From NCBI GenBank assembly GCA_031272745.1, contig JAISTF010000070.1:1-5858 (forward strand): 5,858 bases of DNA. Reading direction: 5' to 3'. This document shows positions 1 to 5,858 of the stretch, piece by piece (position 1 is the stretch's first letter; each line of letters starts with the position of its first letter). A program made the translations under genes and the position numbers. The stretch is from Eubacteriales Family XIII. Incertae Sedis bacterium (GTDB lineage: Bacteria > Bacillota > Clostridia > Peptostreptococcales > Anaerovoracaceae). The notes under the pieces are model-generated. The model was not told the origin of the DNA, did not search any database, and saw nothing but the letters and a program-made list of their open reading frames with translations.

Positions 1-258
1 GACGAGCCGACGACGGGCCTGCATTTCGACGACGTGAAGAAACTCTGCGAGGTACTCGACCGCCTCGTGGACGCGGGCAACACGGTGGTCGTGATCGAGC
101 ACAACCTCGACGTCATCAAACGCGCGGACCACATCATCGACCTCGGGCCGGACGGCGGCGACCGCGGCGGCACGGTGGTCGCGACGGGGACACCGGAGCA
201 GGTGGCGAAGGTGAAAAAATCCTACACGGGCCAGTTCCTGCGCAAGGTGCTTGGATAA
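1..258 (+). CDS. uvrA: Excinuclease ABC subunit A (UvrA), C-terminal fragment
   Basis: This is the last 85 codons of UvrA, the ATP-driven damage-sensing subunit of UvrABC nucleotide excision repair; the gene begins outside the window. The frame is open from base 1 and starts with DEPTTGLHFDDVKKL, the Walker B region and D-loop of the second ABC ATPase domain. It continues with VVVIEHNLDVIKRADHIIDLGP, which contains the conserved H-loop histidine, and the usual UvrA ending (GGDRGGTVVATGTPEQVA...SYTGQFLRKVL). The stop is TAA at 256-258. An internal GTG at 34 could be mistaken for a start, but the conserved residues upstream show that the frame is simply cut by the window edge. No convincing intrinsic terminator follows: a T-run at 274-281 has no GC-rich hairpin in front of it. 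Confidence 0.96.
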   Translation, partial: DEPTTGLHFDDVKKLCEVLDRLVDAGNTVVVIEHNLDVIKRADHIIDLGPDGGDRGGTVVATGTPEQVAKVKKSYTGQFLRKVLG

Positions 259-282
259 GGTGGGAATAATGGTATTTTTTTG

Positions 283-311
283 TTGTGACGCCTCACGGTG
301 AAATTTCACAA
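283..311. promoter_or_regulatory. Tandem GTGA-N4-TCAC palindromes upstream of the thiolase promoter
   Basis: Two 12-bp units lie side by side, separated by one base. GTGACGCCTCAC at 285-296 has 4-bp inverted arms, and GTGAAATTTCAC at 298-309 is a perfect 12-bp palindrome. The outer bases extend the dyad to TTGTGA (283-288) and TCACAA (306-311). A degenerate third copy sits over the predicted transcription start at 393-404. This looks like a repeated operator for a dimeric regulator. The GA-N4-TC spacing is two bases shorter than the GA-N6-TC spacing of Crp/Fnr sites, so I do not assign it to the Crp/Fnr gene in this window. The function is inferred from symmetry and position only. Confidence 0.5.
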
Positions 312-364
312 AAATAGCCCCGAAACACAAAAACAGTGTCCCAAACCGGATTTTGGCCTTGAAA

Positions 365-392
365 TTGGTAGGAAATCGGCGTAGTATACAAT
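365..392 (+). promoter_or_regulatory. Probable sigma-70/sigma-A promoter of the thiolase gene
   Basis: A -35-like TTGGTA (365-370, 4 of 6 consensus bases) and a -10-like TACAAT (387-392, 5 of 6) are separated by 16 bp. Transcription would start near 399, leaving a leader of about 34 nt before the ATG at 433. An overlapping alternative is TTGAAA (359-364), 17 bp, TAGTAT (382-387). The region is AT-rich, unlike the flanking genes. Confidence 0.5.
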
Positions 393-404
393 GTAAATTT
401 TCAC
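393..404. promoter_or_regulatory. Third, degenerate operator copy over the thiolase transcription start
   Basis: GTAAATTTTCAC matches the perfect palindrome at 298-309 (GTGAAATTTCAC) at 10 of 12 positions. It lies immediately downstream of the predicted -10 hexamer, where a bound repressor would block initiation. It starts 95 bp from the perfect copy, close to nine helical turns, so both would face the same side of the DNA. This is an inference from sequence similarity and spacing. Confidence 0.4.
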
Positions 405-418
405 ATGGACAGGGTATT

Positions 419-426
419 AGGAGGAG
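419..426 (+). promoter_or_regulatory. Strong ribosome binding site of the thiolase gene
   Basis: AGGAGGAG is a near-perfect Shine-Dalgarno sequence. Its AGGAGG core (419-424) ends 8 nt before the ATG at 433. It fixes the start codon and suggests high expression. Confidence 0.85.
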
Positions 427-432
427 AAAATC

Positions 433-1611
433 ATGACTGAGGCTGTTATTGTAAGCGCAGCAAGGACCCCCATCGGTAAATTCGGCGGATCGCTGAAGAG
501 CGTTCCGGCTGCGGAGCTCGGCGCCATCGCCGTCACGGAAGCGCTGAAGCGCGCGAACGTCGCGGCGGACCAGGTCGAAGAGTTGCTGTACGGTTGCGTG
601 CTGCAGGGTGCGCTCGGGCAGAACATCGCGCGGCAGGTTGGCCTCAAGGCGAATCTTCCGATCGAGACGCCGGCGCTGACGCTCAACAAGGTCTGCGGGA
701 GCGGGCTGCGTTCGGTCGGGCTCGCGGCGCAGGTCATCAAGGCCGGCGACGCGGACGTGGTCGTCGCGGGCGGCTGCGAAAACATGAGCGCGACGGCGTA
801 CGCGCTGCCGGCGGCGCGCTGGGGCGCGCGCATGAACAACGTGCAGATGATCGACATGATGGTCAACGACGGGCTGACCGACGCGGGCCTTCAGATTCAT
901 ATGGGCATCACGGCGGAGAACGTCGCGGAGAAATGGGGCCTGACGCGCGAGCAGCTCGACGAGTTCTCGGCATGGTCGCAGAGCAAGGCGCAGGCGGCGA
1001 TCGAGTCCGGACGGCTCGACGACGAAATCGTGCCCGTCACGATCCCGCAGAAGAAGGGCGACCCCGTCGTCTTCGCGCGCGACGAGCACTACACGCCGGG
1101 CACGACGGCCGAGAAGCTCGCGAAGCTGCGGCCGGCCTTCAAGCCGGACGGCGTCATCACGGCAGGCAACGCCTCGGGCCTCAACGACGCGGGCGCGGCC
1201 CTCGTCGTGACCTCGAAGGAGTACGCGGAGAAGAACGGCCTCACGCCGCTCGCGAAGATCGTATCCTACGCGTCGGCGGGCGTTGATCCGGCCATCATGG
1301 GCATCGGCCCGATCCCTGCGTCGCAGAAAGCGCTCGCGAAGGCGGGCCTGACGGTGGACGACATCGACCTCTTCGAGGCAAATGAGGCGTTTTCGTCGCA
1401 GGCGTTCGTCGTCGGCAAGGAGCTCGGCATCCCGAACGAAAAACTGAACGTGAACGGCGGCGCGATCGCGCTCGGCCACCCGATCGGCGCCTCGGGCGCG
1501 CGCATCCTCATCACGCTGCTGTACGAGATGCAGAAGCGCGACGTGAAGCGCGGCCTCGCGACGCTCTGCATCGGCGGCGGCATGGGCACGGCGCTCATCG
1601 TCGAGCGGTAG
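433..1611 (+). CDS. thlA: Acetyl-CoA C-acetyltransferase (biosynthetic thiolase)
   Basis: This gene encodes a complete 392-residue cytosolic thiolase, the usual length for the family. It condenses two acetyl-CoA to acetoacetyl-CoA or runs the reverse reaction. All catalytic signatures are present: nucleophile Cys88 in NKVCGSG, His349 in GHPIGASG and the acid/base Cys379 in CIGGGMGTA. Met157 (QIHMG) and Met289 match the residues that line the acyl pocket of biosynthetic short-chain thiolases, which favours acetyl/acetoacetyl-CoA over long-chain beta-ketoacyl-CoA. The start is fixed by a strong ribosome binding site. The gene stands alone: no crotonase, hydroxyacyl-CoA dehydrogenase or CoA-transferase gene is adjacent, so the pathway (butyrate, beta-oxidation, mevalonate or polyhydroxybutyrate) cannot be decided here. 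The repeated palindromes upstream suggest it has its own transcriptional control. The symbol follows clostridial usage; atoB or phaA are alternatives. Confidence 0.95.
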   Translation: MTEAVIVSAARTPIGKFGGSLKSVPAAELGAIAVTEALKRANVAADQVEELLYGCVLQGALGQNIARQVGLKANLPIETPALTLNKVCGSGLRSVGLAAQVIKAGDADVVVAGGCENMSATAYALPAARWGARMNNVQMIDMMVNDGLTDAGLQIHMGITAENVAEKWGLTREQLDEFSAWSQSKAQAAIESGRLDDEIVPVTIPQKKGDPVVFARDEHYTPGTTAEKLAKLRPAFKPDGVITAGNASGLNDAGAALVVTSKEYAEKNGLTPLAKIVSYASAGVDPAIMGIGPIPASQKALAKAGLTVDDIDLFEANEAFSSQAFVVGKELGIPNEKLNVNGGAIALGHPIGASGARILITLLYEMQKRDVKRGLATLCIGGGMGTALIVER

Positions 1612-1632
1612 AAGCGGCACTCACCCCACCCA

Positions 1633-1708
1633 CGTAGGGGCGGGGCTTGCCCCGCCCGCTCGTAGGGGCGGCATCCCTGCGACTTCGCGCAGGGCAGGCC
1701 TGCCGCCC
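1633..1708. repeat. Tandem GC-rich hairpin repeat (REP-like) between thiolase and CDGSH genes
   Basis: The 11-mer CGTAGGGGCGG occurs at 1633-1643 and again at 1661-1671, a 28-bp period, and each copy opens a hairpin. The first hairpin pairs GGGCGGGGC (1638-1646) with GCCCCGCCC (1649-1657) around a 2-nt loop. The second is compound: an outer stem GGGCGGCA/TGCCGCCC (1666-1673 with 1701-1708) encloses an inner stem CCCTGCG/CGCAGGG (1675-1681 with 1688-1694). A 12-bp palindrome GGCAGGCCTGCC covers 1693-1704. Similar CGTAGGGGCGG...CCGCCC hairpins are, from memory, often dispersed between genes in GC-rich bacteria. No T-run follows, so it is not a classical terminator, though it could stabilise or attenuate transcripts. 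Confidence 0.7.
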
Positions 1709-1716
1709 GCAAGACG

Positions 1717-1725
1717 TGATATACT
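1717..1725 (+). promoter_or_regulatory. Extended -10 promoter of the CDGSH-glnS-malic enzyme unit
   Basis: TGATATACT combines an extended -10 TG (1717-1718) with TATACT (1720-1725, 5 of 6 consensus bases). No good -35 hexamer lies 16-18 bp upstream; that position falls inside the GC-rich hairpin repeat ending at 1708. Extended -10 promoters can work without a strong -35. Transcription would start near 1732 with a short leader before the ATG at 1757. Confidence 0.55.
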
Positions 1726-1737
1726 GTTGTCCATAGC

Positions 1738-1745
1738 AAAGGAGG
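1738..1745 (+). promoter_or_regulatory. Ribosome binding site that selects ATG 1757
   Basis: AAAGGAGG is a strong Shine-Dalgarno sequence whose core ends 11 nt before ATG 1757, a slightly long spacing. It lies downstream of the in-frame TTG at 1727, so that TTG cannot use it and the ATG is the better start. Confidence 0.8.
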
Positions 1746-1756
1746 AATCACCATCT

Positions 1757-2446
1757 ATGGACAACGGTAAGGAACGTATCCGCATTTTGAAGAACGGCCC
1801 GTACGTCGTGACCGGCGACGTGCCGTTGCGCGTCGAAAAAATCGTCCCCGACGAAGACGGCAACGGCGAGCGCTACGAAAACGGGCAGGAGTACGAGGTC
1901 GTCGGCACTTACTGCCTCTGCCGCTGCGGTCACACGCAGGACCGGCCGTATTGCGACGGTACGCACGAGAAGGTCGGCTTCGAGGCCGTCGAGACCGCGA
2001 GCCGCGCATGCTACTGCGACAGCGCACGGGTCTACGAGGGCGAGACGATCGACCTGCTCGACCGGCCGGAGTTGTGCGTACGCGCACGGTTTTGCGACCG
2101 CTTCGAAAACGCCTGGCGGCTGACGCTCAAATCGTCCTGTGACCATCCCGAAAACGAGGAGCGCGCGATCTACGAGGCGAACAACTGCCCCGGCGGGCGC
2201 ATCACGGTGCGCAAATGCGGCGTGGAGATCGAGCCGGACCTGCCGCGCGAGATTGCCCTGCTCGAAGACGTGTACTACGACACGCGCGGGCCCGTCTACG
2301 TGAAGGGCGGCATTACCATCGAGAGCGCGGACGGTACGGAGTACGAGACGCGCAACCGCCGCGCGCTCTGTCGCTGCGGCGAGACGCGCAACCAGCCCTT
2401 CTGCGACGGCACCCACCTGCACGAAAAACACATGCGAGGATTGTGA
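1757..2446 (+). CDS. Double-CDGSH iron-sulfur protein with cysteine-rich central domain
   Basis: This is a 229-residue soluble protein with no signal peptide or membrane segment. Two CDGSH motifs of the form C-x-C-x2-T-x3-P-x-C-D-G-T-H lie at residues 55-70 (ligands Cys55, Cys57, Cys66, His70) and 205-220 (Cys205, Cys207, Cys216, His220). Each should hold a [2Fe-2S] cluster, as in mitoNEET-type proteins. Each is preceded by a similar strand-rich stretch (NGPYVVTGDVPL near 13-24; RGPVYVKGGITI near 177-188), so the protein looks like two related modules around an insert. The insert (about 84-155) contains Cys85, Cys87, Cys107, Cys113, Cys128, Cys144 and Cys154, and it recalls the divergent 4Fe-4S domain sometimes fused to CDGSH domains. 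The role is unknown; redox sensing or cluster/electron transfer is plausible. ATG 1757 is preferred over TTG 1727 because of the ribosome binding site. The gene ends 1 nt before glnS. Confidence 0.88.
   Translation: MDNGKERIRILKNGPYVVTGDVPLRVEKIVPDEDGNGERYENGQEYEVVGTYCLCRCGHTQDRPYCDGTHEKVGFEAVETASRACYCDSARVYEGETIDLLDRPELCVRARFCDRFENAWRLTLKSSCDHPENEERAIYEANNCPGGRITVRKCGVEIEPDLPREIALLEDVYYDTRGPVYVKGGITIESADGTEYETRNRRALCRCGETRNQPFCDGTHLHEKHMRGL
2436..2440 (+). promoter_or_regulatory. glnS ribosome binding site inside the end of the CDGSH gene
   Basis: GAGGA lies within the last codons of the upstream gene, 7 nt before the glnS ATG at 2448. The upstream stop TGA (2444-2446) and this ATG are separated by one base, an arrangement typical of translational coupling. 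Confidence 0.65.
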
Positions 2447-2447
2447 T

Positions 2448-4082
<1,635 letters not shown>

Positions 4083-4089
4083 TGGGGGC

Positions 4090-4809
4090 ATGGATTATTA
4101 TCAGGAATCTTTGAAGCTGCACGAGGCGCACCGCGGGAAGATCGAGGTGCGCAGCAAGGTGCCGGTGGAGAACCGCGACGATCTGTCGACGGCGTACACG
4201 CCGGGCGTCGCGCAGCCCTGCCTCGAAATCGAGAAGGACCCCGCGCTCGCGTATCGCTATACGATCAAGGGCAACACGATCGCTGTCGTCAGCGACGGGT
4301 CGGCGGTGCTCGGGCTCGGCAACATCGGTGGGCTCGCGTCGCTGCCCGTGATGGAAGGCAAGGCCGTGCTGTTCAAGGCGTTCGGCGGCGTGGACGCGTT
4401 TCCGGTCTGCTTGGACACGCAGGACGTGGACGAGATCGTCGAGACGGAGGAGATGGTGCGGTCGATGAGCGGCGACGCCGTCATCTTCGCGATGTCAAAC
4501 CCCGAGCCCGAGATCCAACCGGACCTCGCGAAGGCGGCCGGCGCGAAGGTCGTCGGCACGGGCCGCTCGGACCATCCGAATCAGATCAACAACGTGCTCG
4601 CCTTTCCGGGCATCTTCCGCGGGGCGCTCGACGCGCGCGCGAAGGACATCACGGAAGCGATGAAGGTCGCGGCCGCGTTTGCGCTCGCGGGCCTCGTGCC
4701 GGACGCGGAGCTGACGGCGGACTATGTGCTGCCGCCCGCGTTCTTTCCGTGCATCGCGGATGCCGTCGGCGCCGCCGTCGCCGCCGCATGGACGGACGCG
4801 GCGCGGTAA
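4090..4809 (+). CDS. Malic enzyme with large in-frame internal deletion (probably inactive)
   Basis: The 239-residue product has both ends of a bacterial malic enzyme (oxidative decarboxylation of malate to pyruvate), but the family is normally about 380-410 residues. Residues 1-119 match the malic N-terminal domain: TAYTPGVA with catalytic Tyr36, VSDGSAVLGLGNIGG (68-81), and LPVMEGKAVLFKAFGGVDAF (85-104) with catalytic Lys91. At Thr119 the sequence jumps from CLDTQDVDEIVET to EEMVRSMSGDAVIFAMSNPEPEI (120-142), which belongs near the end of the NAD-binding domain, then GTGRSDHPNQINNVLAFPGIFRGALD. The missing block should contain the metal-ligand segments (LEDI and HDDQHGTA in relatives) and the GAGAAG nucleotide-binding loop. 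The frame is intact and codon use is normal, so this is a deletion rather than decay. It may be a remnant, a recent deletion or an assembly error. AAAGGA at 4074-4079 may serve as its ribosome binding site. Confidence 0.9.
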   Translation: MDYYQESLKLHEAHRGKIEVRSKVPVENRDDLSTAYTPGVAQPCLEIEKDPALAYRYTIKGNTIAVVSDGSAVLGLGNIGGLASLPVMEGKAVLFKAFGGVDAFPVCLDTQDVDEIVETEEMVRSMSGDAVIFAMSNPEPEIQPDLAKAAGAKVVGTGRSDHPNQINNVLAFPGIFRGALDARAKDITEAMKVAAAFALAGLVPDAELTADYVLPPAFFPCIADAVGAAVAAAWTDAAR

Positions 4810-4812
4810 AAA

Positions 4813-5481
4813 TCAGATCGGCTTCTTCGGCGTGAGCAGTTTGTACTGTTTGCCGTAATGGTCCAAAATGCCTTCCTGCCGCAGCAGGCTCAGTTCGTGG
4901 GTCAGCGAAGTGCGGTCGACGCATAGATAGTTTGCAAATTCCGCCTGCGTCATGCCGAGGTTGATTTCATCGCCGTGCCGGTCGCGCAGAATTTCAAAAT
5001 AATACAGCGCGCGTTCGCGCACGGTGCGCAGCGAGAGGATGTCCGCCTTGTTCATGAACCGGATGTAGTCGTCGGCAAGGATGCGAAGCAGGTTGCGCTG
5101 AATCCGCAGGGCGACTTCCGCAGGGATCTGCCGGTTCTCAAGCAGGTGCTTGCGTGAGAACCAGAGGATGGATCCCGAATCGCCGGCGACGATATGCGTC
5201 GGCGTGATGCGCGTCCGCGAGGCCACGACTTCGGTGCCGACGATGGCCGGCGCCGTGGCTACGTGCGCGATCTGCGTATGGCCGTCCATGTGGTAGCGCT
5301 GGAACAGCAGCGAGCCTTCCTCGAGCACGCCGAAGCTGTCGAGCACGCAGCCTTCTTCCCGAACGACGTCGCCGCGTTCATAGGCGCGCCGTGTCGGGTT
5401 CGCCGCAGTGAGGACGATCGTGATGTTTTTTCCGGAAATGCCGTCGAGCAATCCGCTTTCTATCAGTACATCTTTATTCAT
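4813..5481 (-). CDS. Crp/Fnr-family transcriptional regulator
   Basis: This 222-residue protein has the Crp/Fnr architecture. The N-terminal effector-binding beta-barrel is at about 20-115 (RGDVVREEGCVLDSFGVLEEGSLLF at 36-60 is its glycine-punctuated core). A dimerisation helix follows at about 120-150 and a winged helix-turn-helix at about 172-216 (LGMTQAEFANYLCVDRTSL, then THELSLLRQEGIL). Only Cys45 and Cys187 are present, so the four-cysteine cluster of oxygen-sensing FNR is absent. The classical cAMP-binding pattern (GE...RS/T) is not conserved: GTEVVASRTR stands in its place, so the effector is unknown. In the recognition helix (VDRTSLTHEL) the arginine aligned with Crp Arg180 is kept, while the position of Glu181 is Thr. 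ATG 5481 fits the domain start but lacks a good Shine-Dalgarno. The gene converges on the malic-enzyme gene, with 3 nt between stops. Targets are unknown. Confidence 0.92.
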   Translation of the reverse strand: MNKDVLIESGLLDGISGKNITIVLTAANPTRRAYERGDVVREEGCVLDSFGVLEEGSLLFQRYHMDGHTQIAHVATAPAIVGTEVVASRTRITPTHIVAGDSGSILWFSRKHLLENRQIPAEVALRIQRNLLRILADDYIRFMNKADILSLRTVRERALYYFEILRDRHGDEINLGMTQAEFANYLCVDRTSLTHELSLLRQEGILDHYGKQYKLLTPKKPI

Positions 5482-5539
5482 AACACCGAAAGAGTACCAA
5501 AATACAGTGAAAAAGGCAAGAAAAAATATTTTCCGTTTA

Positions 5540-5553
5540 GTTCTTCAAAGAAC
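5540..5553. promoter_or_regulatory. Inverted repeat upstream of the Crp/Fnr gene
   Basis: GTTCTTCAAAGAAC is an inverted repeat with perfect 6-bp arms and a 2-nt centre, 59 bp upstream of the regulator's ATG in an AT-rich spacer. It could be an operator, possibly autoregulatory, but it does not match the TGTGA/TTGA-N6 form of Crp/Fnr sites. No promoter could be assigned with confidence on the minus strand; a TATCAT (5574-5569, read on the minus strand) is the best -10 match but lacks a -35. Confidence 0.35.
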
Positions 5554-5625
5554 AATAACTTCAATTTTTTCATGATATGCTACGCACAGGATAGCTAATC
5601 TAATACAGAAATCCTATTTCCTCTC

Positions 5626-5656
5626 GGCAGCCGCGGCGTTTTGCTCTACGGCTGCC
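5626..5656. repeat. Inverted repeat GGCAGCCG/CGGCTGCC downstream of the ligase stop
   Basis: Perfect 8-bp arms at 5626-5633 and 5649-5656 flank a 15-nt loop. On the plus strand it is followed by TTCCTCTTTTT (5657-5667), a weak terminator-like tract; on the minus strand, the direction of the neighbouring ligase gene, a purine-rich stretch follows with no T-run. It might be a weak terminator. If the ligase is frameshifted, these bases are instead coding sequence for an alanine-rich tail. Confidence 0.4.
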
Positions 5657-5672
5657 TTCCTCTTTTTGGCCG

Positions 5673-5858
5673 TCAAATATTCCGGCTGCGGACGAGTTTC
5701 TTCGTCGGCGTCTTCACAAATTCTTCGTTGCGGATCCGGACGTGGCGGATGCGCTTGTAGTTGGCGACGCCCTCGTTGAAGTCCGTCACGATGCCGCGGA
5801 TGAGTTCCTCGACGCGCACGGGATCTTCCGCGAAGCTCTCGCCGAGCGCGTCCGCGAT
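5673..5858 (-). CDS. AMP-forming acyl-CoA ligase (FadD-like), C-terminal fragment
   Basis: This frame is open from the window edge on the minus strand to TGA at 5675-5673 and gives 61 residues; the gene starts outside the window. The sequence ALGESFAEDPVRVEELIRGIVTDF, then NEGVANYKRIRHVRIRNEEF and VKTPTKKLVR, resembles the C-terminal lid subdomain of AMP-binding enzymes. KTPTKKLVR corresponds to the A10 motif, whose lysine acts in adenylation. The family activates carboxylic acids, usually fatty acids, to acyl-CoA via acyl-AMP. NEGVANYKRIRH and KTPTKK favour a long-chain acyl-CoA synthetase type, but the substrate cannot be told from the tail. The frame ends soon after the motif (SRNI), while another frame continues with a plausible tail to TAG at 5616-5614, so a frameshift is suspected. 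The call rests on a short fragment. Confidence 0.72.
   Translation of the reverse strand: MADALGESFAEDPVRVEELIRGIVTDFNEGVANYKRIRHVRIRNEEFVKTPTKKLVRSRNI

Noticed and set aside
285..309. Classical Crp/Fnr binding sites in front of the thiolase gene
   Set aside because: The arms look right (GTGA/TCAC) but are 4 bp apart rather than 6, and no alternative pairing restores the 6-bp spacing.
259..320. Intrinsic terminator after uvrA
   Set aside because: The T-run at 274-281 has no hairpin in front of it, and the palindromes that follow are AT-rich or too tightly spaced to form a terminator stem.
594..1286. A 230-codon plus-strand frame inside the thiolase gene
   Set aside because: It is extremely rich in Arg, Gly and Ala, which is the expected product of reading GC-rich codons out of frame.
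1633..1708. CRISPR array
   Set aside because: There are only two short repeat copies, each part of a hairpin, with no unique spacers and no cas genes.
1727..1756. TTG at 1727 as an upstream start for the CDGSH protein
   Set aside because: The strong AAAGGAGG at 1738-1745 lies after it, and the predicted transcription start (about 1732) is also downstream of it.
5194..5598. A plus-strand open frame overlapping the Crp/Fnr gene
   Set aside because: Most of it mirrors the regulator gene and its end runs through an AT-rich spacer; no ribosome binding site or family motif was seen.

Overview
The window reads as a GC-rich chromosomal stretch with AT-rich intergenic regions and strong AGGAGG-type ribosome binding sites. 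The gene content (biosynthetic thiolase, malic enzyme family, a Crp/Fnr regulator without an iron-sulfur cysteine cluster, an AMP-forming acyl-CoA ligase) suggests an anaerobic, fatty-acid or acyl-CoA metabolising bacterium. A GC-rich member of the Bacillota (Clostridia or Negativicutes type) is my best guess, but nothing here fixes the taxon.

Layout on the + strand. The 3' end of uvrA (1-258) is followed by a 174-nt AT-rich spacer. That spacer holds a promoter and three copies of a GTGA-N4-TCAC-like operator. Next come a complete acetyl-CoA acetyltransferase (433-1611) and a GC-rich repeat cluster (1633-1708). An extended -10 promoter (about 1717-1725) then starts a tight three-gene unit: a double-CDGSH iron-sulfur protein (1757-2446), glutaminyl-tRNA synthetase glnS (2448-4082, 1 nt downstream) and a malic-enzyme gene (4090-4809, 7 nt downstream).

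Layout on the - strand. A Crp/Fnr-family regulator (4813-5481) converges on the malic-enzyme gene with 3 nt between the stop codons. An AT-rich spacer with a GTTCTT/AAGAAC inverted repeat lies upstream of it. The window ends in the C-terminus of a probable AMP-dependent acyl-CoA ligase (5673-5858).

The most unusual observations are as follows. (1) The malic enzyme is only 239 residues because a central block of about 150-170 residues is cleanly missing in frame, including the metal-binding and dinucleotide-binding core. (2) The acyl-CoA ligase tail appears frameshifted close to its C-terminus: a coding-like lysine/alanine-rich tail continues in another frame to 5614. (3) The thiolase promoter carries a repeated palindromic operator that does not fit classical Crp/Fnr spacing. 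(4) The promoter of the CDGSH-glnS unit abuts a tandem hairpin repeat of a kind that is often dispersed in genomes. I saw no CRISPR array, tRNA or rRNA gene, transposase or clear novel multi-gene system.
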